Shown: positions 31,617 to 42,573 of the stretch, piece after piece
How positions within the stretch are numbered: position 1 is the first letter of the stretch
Layout of the letters: every line of letters begins with the position of its first letter
NCBI RefSeq assembly: GCF_018129405.1
Contig: NZ_JAFCLP010000001.1
Span: 434,001-498,000, forward strand
DNA: 64,000 nt
Reading direction: 5' to 3'
DNA from: Bradyrhizobium iriomotense
Lineage (GTDB): Bacteria > Pseudomonadota > Alphaproteobacteria > Rhizobiales > Xanthobacteraceae
Program-made: the position numbers and the translations under genes
Notes under the pieces: model-generated
Seen by the model: only the letters and a program-made list of their open reading frames with translations
Database searches by the model: none
Told to the model about the DNA's origin: nothing

Positions 31617-34600
31617 TCAACGCAAGCCGCCATCGCCGATGATCGTGTACGGCGCCCAGAACAGCGGATGCGCATAGGCAAACTCGGTCTTGCCCTCGCT
31701 GTTGAGGTAGCCGGGACCATCGACCAGCGCCATCGCCGCCTGGCGCAGCGCTTCGCTGCGCGACAGCTTCGGATCGTCGGCCTGCCGCTTGAACAGGTCG
31801 GTCACCAATTGCCGAGCCGACTGCGAATGCACCGACCAGTTCGTCACCAGTAGCGCGCGCGTGCCGGCGTAGAAGAACGCACGGCCGAGTCCGGAGGCCG
31901 CCTCGGCCCCCGCGCCGGCGCCGGCGCCGGTGTTGCAGGCCGACAGGACGACCCAGTCCGCATCCAGCTTGAGGCCGAGGATCTCCTCCATGGTCAGGAG
32001 GCCGTCGCCGTCCTCGCCCGTCACGGCCGGTGAGGACAAAGCGAGCGCCGGCTGCGTCAGTCCGTTCAGCTCGCCGGGGACCAGACCATGGGTGGCGAAA
32101 GCGAGGATCCTGAATCCGGACAGGTTCATCGTCTTCACCGCGCTCTCGGTTGCACTCTTGCCGAGAAACAGCACCTTCGAAGGGTCTGCCTGCAACGCCA
32201 GCGCGATCGATTTCAACTCGTCCGCAGTGTCGGGAAGCCGGGGCAGCAATCCGAGCTCGGCGCTGTCGACGCCTTCCAGCTTCGGACTGTTGCGCCGCTT
32301 CAGCGGTCCGCCGCGCGTGACGTTGCCGCCGGCATCGGCGACCTGGATCCTGTCTCCGCCGCTTTCCGCCTCGGCCTGCTGATCCCTGTTGAAATAGGGA
32401 TCGCCGAAGGCGACGAGGTCGCCGCGTCCGGGCTTGCCCGGCGGCAACTGCCGCAGCGTGCGCAGCGCCGCCGCCGACGGCACGGTCGACACGGCATGGG
32501 TTCGCGCCAGCCACGGCACGCTCCGATAACCGATGAAGAGTGGATCCTCGTCCGCGGCCACCTCCGCCGGTGCCGTCGGCAGCAACGACAACGGCAGCAG
32601 TCCCAGCGCGCCGTTGGTCACGACGATCAGCTTCCTGGCCGGCTTCCAGCCGTTCTCGACCGGCCTGAGCAACAGCTGGTAGAGCTCATGGCCGAGCTTC
32701 AGATCGAATGGCGGAATGTCCGAGATCATCGCAGCCTGCGGCTCGAGCGCTTCGCGCAGCTTGCGGATCTTCGTCTCGATGTCGCCGATCCTGGCCTGGA
32801 CGGCGGCGAACGCCACCGGCCCCGACTTCGGCACGGCCCAGACGAAGCTGCCATTCTGGCCGAAATAGAACGACAGCATGGCCTCGTCATCGGCCAGGGT
32901 CGCACGAATCTCGGCGACGCTCGGCGGCTTGGGCGAGACCAGATCGGCGTAGATCGGGAACTTCTGCTTGATCTCCTGGCGCGCCTTGTCGCGTTGCCCG
33001 CGCAAGGCCGCGATCGAGGCCTGGATTTGCTGAACGCCCTTTTCGTCGCGTTCCGCCGCGGGAAGCGCGAGCACGTTGTTGAGCGTGCCGAGCTGGGCGT
33101 TGACCTGCTTGGTCAGATCCTGCTCCTTGCGCACGAGCTCGGCGAGCGCAGGATCCTTTGCCGCCGCACGCGCACTCGAGGCCGCCAGCGCCTGCTGCAC
33201 CGAGCGGCCGCGGACGGCGTCCGCCAGGCTGAAGGTCTCTTCGCCGACGTCCTTGCCACCTCCTTCCCGGGCGAGCAGCAGCAGATAGCTTTCGACGATG
33301 GTCTGCAGCCGCTGGGTGCGCGCGGCCACCACGGTCGTGTTCTCGTCGTCGGCGTTTTCGTTGGCACTCGCCATCATGACCGGAATGGCGGCCTTGAACT
33401 CGCGGATCGCGTCGGCATCGCGCCGGGCGCGCATCAATCCGACCGCCAGAGTGCCGCGCGCCGAAGCGGCATCGAAATGATTTTCACCGACCCGGGCGAT
33501 CTGCTTCTTCACGAGTTGCTCGGCCGCCGCGATGCCTGCGTCCAATTGGCCGGAACCGTAGAGCGAGAGGATGCGGGACGGATTGAGCTCGAACACCTGG
33601 CGGCGCTGCGGCTCCCAACCGGCAACGGCCTTGTCGATCCGAGCGAACATCCCGCTCGCTTCGGCGTTCTTGCGGCGAAGCGTCAGAATGCCGGCGAGCT
33701 GCGACAGCAATTGCACCGTCGCGTGCGACTCCTCCGGCACCCCCACCGTCTTGTTGATCTCGATGGCGACGCGGCCGAGCTTCTCGGCCTCCTCATAACG
33801 GCCCTGGTCGACCAGGATGCCCGCGAGGCCCATCACGAAACGCGGCGTGACTGGGTTGTACTTGCCGGTGTCCTTTAGGCGCGAGAGCAGCGCGCGGCGC
33901 GCGTCGATCTCGGCCTCGGCGAGCCTGCCCTGCCTCGCCTTCATGCGCGCCTGATTCAGGATGATGCCGTCGATCGCTTGCAGCAGGATGGTCTCCGCCG
34001 GCGGATTGTCGGACTCCATGATGGCCTTCGTGCTTGCGCGCTTGCGCAGCTCGGCCGTGCGATAGGCGGCCTCGGCGTCGGCAAACTGCCCGCGCGCCTC
34101 GAAGATCAGGGCGCGAGACATTTCCAGCTCGCCTTCCCAGCTCTGGCCGAACTTCGCGTAGGACGACCGCCAATTGGGATGACCGCTGGTGCGCGCTTCC
34201 TGGATCGCAGTCTGGCTGCGGCGCAGATAGGCTTCCGCCTGTGCGACATCGCCCATCTGGATGAGGACGGACGCGACCGCGCGGTTGGTGTTGAACTGCA
34301 TTCCCTTGGCACCCGGCATGCTGGCCGATTCACGCAAGAGCCGTTGCATGATCTCGAGCGATCGCTTCGGATCGCCTGCAAGGGAATATTGCAGCGATTG
34401 GAGCTGGAAAATGCGTCCCAACAATTGCGGACTGACGGCGCCGCGGCCGACCTCGACAGCCTTGTCGGCGTCGGCGATGGCTTCGGCCAGCCGGCCAAGC
34501 TGCGCGCGCGCATTGGCGCGATCGAAATAGAACTGGGCGAGATCGGTACGGGACTCCTTCCCCGTCGGCGCAGCGTCGGCGTCCGATTTCAATTCCGCGA

Positions 34601-35030
34601 TCATCTTCTCGTCGGGCTTGTCGCCATCGAGAATCGCCGTGATGTCCGCGATGCTGCGCGGCGGCGCCACGAAGTCCTTCGGGAGAGCCGCACCCACTGC
34701 CAGCTTCGGTGCCGTTTCCTTCGGAATCTCGACTGCGACATTGGCACGGCCATTGGCGGCATTCAGCGCCGCTTGCACGCAGGCCCTGACCTGAGGCGAT
34801 GCCTTGGCGCGGCAAGCTTCCAGATTGGCGCCGCCTGCGGGCCCGCCGCCTGCGCGCATGCAGCCCTGTACGCTCGGCTTGCCGACGGTCATCCGGCAAT
34901 GCTCGATCGCCGCCTCCATGGTCAGCGCGGCTGCGGAACCGGTCGATCCAAGCAGAATGGCAAGTGCCAGCAGGTGACGCGGGGTAACGTGCAGACGGCT
35001 CTTGAACGGACGCGTGGCGTCAAAGCTCAT
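31617..35030 (-). CDS. Exported TPR-CHAT protein, probable cysteine protease
   Basis: A 1137-residue protein with a signal peptide (residues 10-36, ending GSAAA). Residues 40-90 hold four cysteines (45, 57, 73, 84) in a small helical module. Residues 150-560 are tetratricopeptide-like repeats (for example FDRANARAQLGRLAEAIADADKAV). A helical linker with coiled-coil character follows (620-700), then the CHAT domain (about 760-1137). The caspase-like dyad is intact: His981 in FATHGLVPGE and Cys1032 in LSACNTGAG. CHAT domains are proteases or protease-like folds, often activated through bound TPRs. Here the export signal puts it outside the cytoplasm. It heads an operon with a small exported protein and two zinc-ribbon proteins. 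Substrate unknown. Confidence 0.92.
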   Translation of the reverse strand: MSFDATRPFKSRLHVTPRHLLALAILLGSTGSAAALTMEAAIEHCRMTVGKPSVQGCMRAGGGPAGGANLEACRAKASPQVRACVQAALNAANGRANVAVEIPKETAPKLAVGAALPKDFVAPPRSIADITAILDGDKPDEKMIAELKSDADAAPTGKESRTDLAQFYFDRANARAQLGRLAEAIADADKAVEVGRGAVSPQLLGRIFQLQSLQYSLAGDPKRSLEIMQRLLRESASMPGAKGMQFNTNRAVASVLIQMGDVAQAEAYLRRSQTAIQEARTSGHPNWRSSYAKFGQSWEGELEMSRALIFEARGQFADAEAAYRTAELRKRASTKAIMESDNPPAETILLQAIDGIILNQARMKARQGRLAEAEIDARRALLSRLKDTGKYNPVTPRFVMGLAGILVDQGRYEEAEKLGRVAIEINKTVGVPEESHATVQLLSQLAGILTLRRKNAEASGMFARIDKAVAGWEPQRRQVFELNPSRILSLYGSGQLDAGIAAAEQLVKKQIARVGENHFDAASARGTLAVGLMRARRDADAIREFKAAIPVMMASANENADDENTTVVAARTQRLQTIVESYLLLLAREGGGKDVGEETFSLADAVRGRSVQQALAASSARAAAKDPALAELVRKEQDLTKQVNAQLGTLNNVLALPAAERDEKGVQQIQASIAALRGQRDKARQEIKQKFPIYADLVSPKPPSVAEIRATLADDEAMLSFYFGQNGSFVWAVPKSGPVAFAAVQARIGDIETKIRKLREALEPQAAMISDIPPFDLKLGHELYQLLLRPVENGWKPARKLIVVTNGALGLLPLSLLPTAPAEVAADEDPLFIGYRSVPWLARTHAVSTVPSAAALRTLRQLPPGKPGRGDLVAFGDPYFNRDQQAEAESGGDRIQVADAGGNVTRGGPLKRRNSPKLEGVDSAELGLLPRLPDTADELKSIALALQADPSKVLFLGKSATESAVKTMNLSGFRILAFATHGLVPGELNGLTQPALALSSPAVTGEDGDGLLTMEEILGLKLDADWVVLSACNTGAGAGAGAEAASGLGRAFFYAGTRALLVTNWSVHSQSARQLVTDLFKRQADDPKLSRSEALRQAAMALVDGPGYLNSEGKTEFAYAHPLFWAPYTIIGDGGLR
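31912..31930. repeat. (GCGCCG)n microsatellite next to the CHAT catalytic cysteine
   Basis: Three copies of GCGCCG plus one base encode the alternating Gly-Ala run directly after the catalytic SACNTG. Slippage would change the loop by two residues at a time without breaking the frame. Confidence 0.8.
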
Positions 35031-35258
35031 CTCAAAGGACCTTTGGGCAAAATGACTTGAATAAACGAGCCAATCCTATCCCTACGGCTCGGAAGGACAA
35101 GCGCTATCGATGGGATTCCCGGAGTACTGCGGGAGGATGAGCGGCTGCGGCCGGCCTAAGGTCCCAGGGACCGCGCCGGGATCGGCGGCTCCAGGCTGAT
35201 CGCGCCGATTAGCCGCGGGGTCAGTTGGCCGCGCGCGACTGGCGGCAGGCTTGTGCGC

Positions 35259-36020
35259 TCAGCCCTTCGAGACGACCGCCCGGCCGTAAGGCGGCTGGCT
35301 CATGACCGGCGGATTGGCGGTCTGGGCGGCGAGCTCGCCGATCAGGCGGTCGGCATCGGCCGCCATGCCGTCGGGGGCCTGGATCACCAGGCGCTCCAGG
35401 GCCCAGCGATAGGACGAGACGCGCTGCTCCAGGCACTGCTGCACCCACTGCACAATCAGCGAGTTCTCCTGCATGCGCGCGACCGCATCGTCCCTCTCCC
35501 GCGGCGAGAGCGCCGAGACGCGCGCCATGCTGGCATCGCGCTTCCTGTCGAGATCGATGACGCGGATCGCGGAGGCGAAGAACGGCTCGAAGCGGGTGAT
35601 GTCGTTGCGGACGTCCTCGATCAACTGCGCATAGCGCGAGGAGTGCGAGCGGTGCGGCTCGTCGATCAGCGTGCGTCCGTACATGGTGCGGTCGAACACG
35701 ACCTTCTGGCGCCAGGGCGAGGGCAGCGGCTTGTAGTCGCCGAACACGCTCTTCCAGGCCGGGCGCGACAGCGGCGGCTCGATCATGGGATAGGCGAGAT
35801 CGCGAAGCTGGCGTTCCTCGTCGGTGAGCTGGAATTGCGAAGGCCTCAGGCCGACGCTGGAGGTAGCCTCGGCGCCCAGCCAGCGATGCATGTCGTCGCT
35901 GCGCATGTCAGCGCGGGTGCGGCCGAAATCGCCGCCGCTACAGGCGCCCAGCATCGCGGCGAGCAGCGCGAGCAAGGCGGCCGATACGAAAGGCCGGATA
36001 TGGCGAATGAGGTCCGGCAT
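35259..36020 (-). CDS. Lipoprotein of unknown function
   Basis: A 253-residue protein with a lipoprotein signal: a hydrophobic segment (FVSAALLALLAAML) followed by the lipobox LGAC, cysteine 27. The mature part is helical and rich in Arg and charged residues, with LTDEERQLRDLAYPMIEPPL, YGRTLIDEPHRSHSSRYAQL and ALSPRERDDAVARMQEN among the more memorable segments. I know no named domain; similar proteins are expected across Bradyrhizobium. It lies 228 bases behind the CHAT gene, on the same strand but upstream of it in transcription, so a shared transcript is possible but the gap argues against it. Confidence 0.8.
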   Translation of the reverse strand: MPDLIRHIRPFVSAALLALLAAMLGACSGGDFGRTRADMRSDDMHRWLGAEATSSVGLRPSQFQLTDEERQLRDLAYPMIEPPLSRPAWKSVFGDYKPLPSPWRQKVVFDRTMYGRTLIDEPHRSHSSRYAQLIEDVRNDITRFEPFFASAIRVIDLDRKRDASMARVSALSPRERDDAVARMQENSLIVQWVQQCLEQRVSSYRWALERLVIQAPDGMAADADRLIGELAAQTANPPVMSQPPYGRAVVSKG

Positions 36021-36036
36021 TGCAAAAGCCTGACTG

Positions 36037-36225
36037 TCAGCGACGGCGACGGCGGCGCCCCGGCGCTGTGCCCTGCTCCGGCCCGCGATCGCCGCTGGTT
36101 TCGTCGCTCTCGCGCTCGATGCGGATCACCGGGAGGATCAGAATCGTTCCCATGTCCGCGTGCGGTGTGACGTCTCCCGACGAGCCTACCCGGCGACCGG
36201 CCGGAAATTCGATGATGGTCCCCAT
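36037..36225 (-). CDS. Small basic-tailed hypothetical protein
   Basis: A 62-residue protein beginning MGTIIEFPAGRRVG, with a second MGTILILPVIRIERE in the middle and an Arg-only tail (GRRRRRR). The repeated MGTI pieces suggest an internal duplication. It is on the same strand and 16 bases upstream of the lipoprotein gene, which supports it being real. No function can be assigned. Confidence 0.5.
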   Translation of the reverse strand: MGTIIEFPAGRRVGSSGDVTPHADMGTILILPVIRIERESDETSGDRGPEQGTAPGRRRRRR

Positions 36226-36480
36226 GTCAGCTCTCTCAATTGCCGCGCGATCAAATACGCTCCTGCAACATCGCGATCATTAAGATCAGCTCATGGTTAA
36301 CGGGGTGTAAACATGCCCTTTGGACCGTAACCGCACGGACCGGCCGCGCCGTCCCGTTGCGGCACGAGAAAGCTTCAAATTGCAGCGCCGGCTTCACGCC
36401 TCGTTTTCCTTAACGAGCCTTTAAAGGAACCTGCGCTAGGCTCGGCTCGCAAGTATCTTCTCCGAGTTGCGTACGCCTCC

Positions 36481-37458
36481 ATGACCAAGTCGCTGTTTCC
36501 CGGATTCGACGGGCTGATGAGCCTCTCCCGTCGCGAAGGCGTCGATGTTCGGCCGACGCTGCTGCGCGTGCTGACCGACCTCTATGTCCAGACACGCGTC
36601 CACAGCGATGACGAACAGCGTCAGTTCATCGAGCTTGCGACGCGGCTGATCGACCAGGTCGACGATGCGACGCGCGCGGCCATCAAGGCGAAGCTTGCGG
36701 TCTATCCGCAGACGCCCGTCCCGGTCCTGCAGAAGCTCGGGCTGGTCGCCGCCCAGGAAGGCCGCCGGATTCCGCTCGCGCGCGAAATCCCCGCGCCCAC
36801 ACCGGCTCCCTCCCCGGTCCGCGCCCCGACCGAGGCCGAGCAGCGCATGGCCGCGAACTTGGCGATGCAGCCGAAGGACGCCGCCGAGATCCACGACATG
36901 TTCTTCCGCGCCGGCGCCTCCGAGCGCGCGCTGATCCTGCACAATCTGGCGCAGACGCCGCTGAAAGCCGCGCCGCGGATTCCGACCGTGCGCGCCAAGC
37001 GCGCGATCCAGATCCTGGAGATGGCGGCGATCGCGGGCGACGTCGACAATTTCACCCTCGAGCTCGGCGACAGCCTGATCCTGCCCTCGCGCGTCGCAGC
37101 GCAGATCGTCGACGATCCCGGCGGCGAAGCGCTCGCGGTCGCCGCGCGCGCGCTCGACATGCCGAGCCCGAACTTCCAGCGCATCCTCTTATTCTTCAAG
37201 CCGGAGATCGGCAATTCCGTGAACGAGGTGTACCGGCTGTCGCGGCTCTACGACCGCCTCGACGACCGCTCGGCGCTGGTGATGCTGGCGGCCTGGCGCG
37301 GCTCGACGCTCGCGGTGACGCGGGCAAAGTACCAGTCCTCGCTGCATGACGGCGAACGCCAGCGCGCCCGCGCGGGCGCAAGCCAGACGCGGCCGGGCGT
37401 GCAGCCCGGCTCCGCGCCTGCGGCGCGGACCGGCACCGGCGGGTCGTCGGATCACTAG
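36481..37458 (+). CDS. DUF2336 protein
   Basis: A 325-residue mostly helical protein matching DUF2336, a family almost restricted to alphaproteobacteria. Recognisable parts are TLLRVLTDLYVQTRVHSDDE, then LATRLIDQVDDATRAAI, FFRAGASERALILHNL, and the family's closing region VNEVYRLSRLYDRLDDRSAL. A proline-rich linker sits near residue 105. The C-terminal 40 residues are low complexity (RARAGASQTRPGVQPGSAP). Function is unknown; some family members affect motility or polar growth. It has its own promoter region of about 255 bases upstream. Confidence 0.85.
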   Translation: MTKSLFPGFDGLMSLSRREGVDVRPTLLRVLTDLYVQTRVHSDDEQRQFIELATRLIDQVDDATRAAIKAKLAVYPQTPVPVLQKLGLVAAQEGRRIPLAREIPAPTPAPSPVRAPTEAEQRMAANLAMQPKDAAEIHDMFFRAGASERALILHNLAQTPLKAAPRIPTVRAKRAIQILEMAAIAGDVDNFTLELGDSLILPSRVAAQIVDDPGGEALAVAARALDMPSPNFQRILLFFKPEIGNSVNEVYRLSRLYDRLDDRSALVMLAAWRGSTLAVTRAKYQSSLHDGERQRARAGASQTRPGVQPGSAPAARTGTGGSSDH

Positions 37459-37544
37459 AGTCCGCAGCGCCGCCTCGATCCGGCTCGACACGGAGCACAA
37501 GCTGGTCCAAAAGGCGGAGCGTCGTCGTCCGCAAACGCGGCTGC

Positions 37545-38057
37545 ATGTCGACCGACCAGACGGATCAACAGACCATGGGCCAAATTGCTCCGACGGCTTT
37601 CAGGGAGATCACCGAAGCCGATTTCGATGACGTCGCCGATGCGATGATCGAGATGCAGGCCCATTATCGCGCCCGCTGTCCCGCGCGGGACTTGATCATC
37701 GACGGGCTGCGGTCGAGGCCGACAGGATCGCGAATCCTGCTGGCCTGCGAGAACGAGCACGTCGCCGGCTTCGCGTGCTTCAGTGCGATCTATCCCGGCC
37801 CCGGTTTGACGTCGGGCTTCTTCCTGAAGGAGCTCTACGTGCGTCACGATCGACGCAGCAGCGGGCTGGGGCAGAAGCTCATGGCGCGCCTGGCGGCAAT
37901 AGCCCGGCAAGAAGGCCACGACCGCATCGATTGGACTGTCGATGCGGCTGATCTGCGGCTTCAGCAGTTCTATGAAATGCTCGGAGGACAGGCGCTGCCG
38001 GAAAAGCGGTTCTTTCGCATCGCCGGCGCAAAGCTGACAGAGCTCGCCGAAAGATAA
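37545..38057 (+). CDS. GNAT-family acetyltransferase
   Basis: A 170-residue N-acetyltransferase. The acetyl-CoA loop is visible as RHDRRSSGLGQKLMARLAAIA, preceded by the beta strand FFLKELYV and followed by DWTVDAADLRLQQFYEMLG, the usual end of the fold. The substrate is unknown. The ATG at 37545 has an alternative at 37575. It lies 86 bases after the DUF2336 gene in the same direction and converges on the DUF1491 gene. Confidence 0.9.
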   Translation: MSTDQTDQQTMGQIAPTAFREITEADFDDVADAMIEMQAHYRARCPARDLIIDGLRSRPTGSRILLACENEHVAGFACFSAIYPGPGLTSGFFLKELYVRHDRRSSGLGQKLMARLAAIARQEGHDRIDWTVDAADLRLQQFYEMLGGQALPEKRFFRIAGAKLTELAER

Positions 38058-38073
38058 TTGGCGATCGCGCCAG

Positions 38074-38418
38074 TCAGGCCTTCGCCAATTCCAAAAAGTG
38101 CCGCCCGGCGCGGTCTTCGGTCTCGACGATCCAGGCATCCGGATCGAACCGGAGCTCCTTGGTCAGGCGCTCCTCGATCGTGTGCTCCGGCAGAGGCTGC
38201 TGCGCAACCGGCACGAAGAAGCGATCGACCGGCCGGCCGTCGTCGTAAGAGGTCTGCGGCGCCGGCACGTAGAGCATCGCATGGCCGTCGAGCAGCGACA
38301 CTTTCACGAACACCGCACCCGCCTCCTCGGCGCCGCGACGGCGCACCGCGCCGAACACACCCTCGGTCTGGCAGCGGCGCAAATAGGCCGCGACCCATAT
38401 GTTGGATTTCAAACGCAT
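38074..38418 (-). CDS. DUF1491 protein
   Basis: A 114-residue small cytoplasmic protein of the DUF1491 family, found mainly in alphaproteobacteria. It begins MRLKSNIWVAAYLRRC, and RRGAEEAGAVFVKVSLLDG and AWIVETEDRAGRHFL are the conserved segments. The family has no established function. Its length is normal. It converges on the acetyltransferase gene with 16 bases between the stops. Confidence 0.88.
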   Translation of the reverse strand: MRLKSNIWVAAYLRRCQTEGVFGAVRRRGAEEAGAVFVKVSLLDGHAMLYVPAPQTSYDDGRPVDRFFVPVAQQPLPEHTIEERLTKELRFDPDAWIVETEDRAGRHFLELAKA

Positions 38419-38476
38419 GGCAAGGACGATAGGCCAGTGCCGCGATCAGCACCAGCCTTGCGCGCAAGCCTGACGA

Positions 38477-39191
38477 TCATTCGACGGGATGGCCGATTGC
38501 GGCGGCGAGCTCGCGCAGCAGGCGGTCGGAGACCTGGCCGGTGACCGGCATCTTGTGCTCGCGCTCGAATTTCTGGATCGCGGACTGGGTCTCGCCGCCC
38601 ATCGTGCCCGTGATCTTCAGATTGCCATAGCCGTATTCGGACAGTGCGCGCTGCACGCCGGCGATGCGCCGCGCGGCCGGGCTCTGCTGCGCCGGAATCG
38701 GCGCCGGCGGACGGATCGCGGACGGCGGCGTCGAGGTTGTCGCCTTGACCAGATTGGTCATGGGATCATTGCCCGCGCGCGGCGTCGATGCGGTCGCCTC
38801 GACCGGCTTCTCCGCCGGCTTCTCGGCAGCGCGCTCGGCCGGCCTGGGCTCGACGCGAAACTCCGTCGCCTTCGGCTCGAGCGGCGAGGTATCGGCGCCG
38901 ACCGGGCGCGGACGCGGCATGGGATTCGACAGCGGCACCGAGGACGGCGCGGGAAGATTGATCACGGTGCCGAACATCGGCGCCGGATGCCGGCCGATCT
39001 GCAGGAACAGCGCATTGGCAACGATCGCGCCGATGGCGGCAACGGCAACGAGGCCGGCCATCGTGTCCTTCGGGCTGTGCAGCAGCACGCGCATCACGAG
39101 GTTGCGCTCGGTCTCGACATCGATGACCGCAGCCTTAGCCCCACCCTTGGCGCCACGGCGGCGCGGAGCGGCTTCGTCCTTGGCAGACTTC

Positions 39192-39199
<8 letters not shown>
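38477..39199 (-). CDS. Membrane-anchored peptidoglycan-binding protein
   Basis: A 240-residue protein. It begins with a very basic cytoplasmic lead (MPKKSAKDEAAPRRRGAKGG), then one membrane helix (TMAGLVAVAAIGAIVANALF, about residues 46-66), a long Pro/Ala/Glu-rich periplasmic linker, and a C-terminal peptidoglycan-binding type 1 domain (RIAGVQRALSEYGYGNLKIT, then AIQKFEREHKMPVTGQVSDR). It probably tethers the inner membrane to the cell wall. Its start overlaps the end of the histidine kinase gene by eight bases, so the two are co-translated and may act together in envelope sensing or cell-cycle control. Confidence 0.9.
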
Positions 39200-41090
<1,891 letters not shown>

Positions 41091-41478
41091 TCGTCTTGAG
41101 AAGACGCGCCGGAACGCCTCCTTGTCGTTGAGCCACCGTGTCAGAGCGACCTTAAACGAGTGCTAAGGCGGCACGGCGCATGGCCGGACACCGTGGCGTC
41201 ACGGAGCTTTTTAGACGATTTGACGACGTCTTCGGTGAGGATGGTGAACACAGGGTTTCACCGTTCTCCTCATGGTTTCGAATTGGTGGATGCACGGCCC
41301 CGGAAGGCCACGGGGCCCGGCATCAATGGAAAATTTACGAGACCGAGGCCTGCAAAGTTTTTTGCGTCAATTTTCCGCGAATTAAGCTCAAGGCAATCAC
41401 TTGCGATTTATCGAGAGTTGCTAGGTCCGGGCGCTCGCGGGGATCGCCGCGGCGGGATCTAACGTACAGGTCGACAAG
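41091..41478. other. 388-base intergenic region
   Basis: This divergent gap lies between the histidine kinase and the DUF5330 gene. It holds no convincing gene; a 100-codon frame on the plus strand lacks any family pattern. It presumably carries both promoters. No clear operator palindrome was seen. Confidence 0.6.
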
Positions 41479-41922
41479 ATGCGCTTTCTGCTCCGCATCA
41501 CATTCTGGCTCGGGCTGGTGCTGGTGCTCCTGCCGCGGGACAAGACGCCCGAATCGGACAAGCTGCCGCAGATCGGCGCCGCCGATGCGGTGCAGGCTGC
41601 GACCGCGGCCGTCTCCGACGTGACCCAGTTCTGCAAGCGACAGCCGGCAGCCTGCGAGGTCGGCGGCCAGGCCGCGACCATCATCGGCCAGCGCGCGCAG
41701 GACGGTGCGAAGAAGATCTACCAGATCATCAACGACAAGAGAGAGCAGATCACCAACGACAAGAACGACGGCCCCAAGAACGATCATAAGAAGGCGCCCG
41801 ACCATACCGGCTCGATCGCGATGGCCGGCGAAGGCGATCTTGCAGCGCGCGAGGCGCCGCGCGACACCCTGACCCAGGACGACCTCGCGCTGGAATGGCG
41901 CGGTCCTCAGGCTGCGAATTAG
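41479..41922 (+). CDS. DUF5330 protein
   Basis: A 147-residue protein with an N-terminal hydrophobic segment (RFLLRITFWLGLVLVLLP), which acts as signal or anchor. Then comes the conserved AVQAATAAVSDVTQFCKRQP with ACEVGGQAATIIGQRA, the mark of DUF5330. The C-terminal half is charged and low in structure. Two cysteines (CKRQPAAC) may form a disulfide outside the cytoplasm. The family is found in alphaproteobacteria and has no known role. The next gene, sufE, follows 68 bases later. Confidence 0.85.
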   Translation: MRFLLRITFWLGLVLVLLPRDKTPESDKLPQIGAADAVQAATAAVSDVTQFCKRQPAACEVGGQAATIIGQRAQDGAKKIYQIINDKREQITNDKNDGPKNDHKKAPDHTGSIAMAGEGDLAAREAPRDTLTQDDLALEWRGPQAAN

Positions 41923-41990
41923 GGCCCAAACCCTATCGATTTCACGGCTTCGCGTCCCTATATTGGGTTTAACGGGAACTGTGGGCCAAT

Positions 41991-42419
41991 ATGACGACGA
42001 TCGACGAAATCAGGGACAATTTCGAGCTTCTGGACGAGTGGGACGACCGCTACCGGTACGTCATCGAGCTCGGCCGCACCTTGGAACCCATGCCGGAGGC
42101 CGAGCACTCTGCCGAGAACAAGGTGCAGGGCTGCGTCAGCCAGGTCTGGCTGCAGAAGCTGATCGACCGCAGCAATGGCGCGCCGGTCCTGAAATATCGC
42201 GGCGACAGCGACGCCCATATCGTGCGCGGGCTGGTCGCGATCGTGCTCTCGCTCTATTCGGGCCGCACGCCTCAGGAAATCCTCGCGACCGACGCGATCG
42301 CCGTGTTCAACGAGTTCGGCTTCCGCGATCACCTGACGCCGCAGCGCTCCAACGGCCTGCGCTCGATGGTCGAGCGCATCAAGACCGACGCGAAAGAGGC
42401 GCTCGCAGAGGCGTCCTAG
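41991..42419 (+). CDS. sufE: SufE-family sulfur acceptor
   Basis: A 142-residue SufE protein. The sulfur-accepting cysteine lies in ENKVQGCVSQVWL (Cys51), and the C-terminal QRSNGLRSMVERIK is the usual closing signature. SufE takes persulfide from the cysteine desulfurase SufS and hands it to the SufBCD scaffold for iron-sulfur cluster assembly. No other suf gene is in the window, so this may be the stand-alone copy that rhizobia keep outside the suf operon. A palindromic repeat follows the gene. Confidence 0.95.
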   Translation: MTTIDEIRDNFELLDEWDDRYRYVIELGRTLEPMPEAEHSAENKVQGCVSQVWLQKLIDRSNGAPVLKYRGDSDAHIVRGLVAIVLSLYSGRTPQEILATDAIAVFNEFGFRDHLTPQRSNGLRSMVERIKTDAKEALAEAS

Positions 42420-42464
42420 ACAGTCATCGTGAGGAGCGCACGTACCGAACCGCACAGCAAACTA

Positions 42465-42559
42465 CCGTAGGGTGGGCAAAGCGGAGCGTGCCCACCATTT
42501 ATGTGTGATTGGTGAGAATTCGTGGGCACGGCGCAAGAGCGCCTCTGCCCACCCTACGG
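42465..42559. repeat. Extragenic palindrome, GTAGGGTGGGC family, copy 1
   Basis: The outer arms CCGTAGGGTGGGCAAAG and CTCTGCCCACCCTACGG face each other across 95 bases, with inner arms CGTGCCCACC and CGTGGGCACG. A second copy stands at 47160-47253. Between convergent sufE and mucR genes it could also end transcription. Confidence 0.9.
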
Positions 42560-42573
42560 GATCTCGGCTCGAA

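Noticed and set aside
32088-33878. A 596-codon open frame on the plus strand inside the CHAT gene
   Set aside because: Arg/Gly/Leu-rich shadow without any domain; the minus-strand CHAT protein explains the codon use.
31617-35030. CHAT gene as part of a type III-E CRISPR (Craspase) system
   Set aside because: No Cas gene or array is nearby and the protein has a signal peptide, which does not fit a cytoplasmic CRISPR partner.
41160-41462. A 100-codon plus frame between the histidine kinase and DUF5330 genes
   Set aside because: No ribosome site, no domain, and composition unlike a coding gene of this region.
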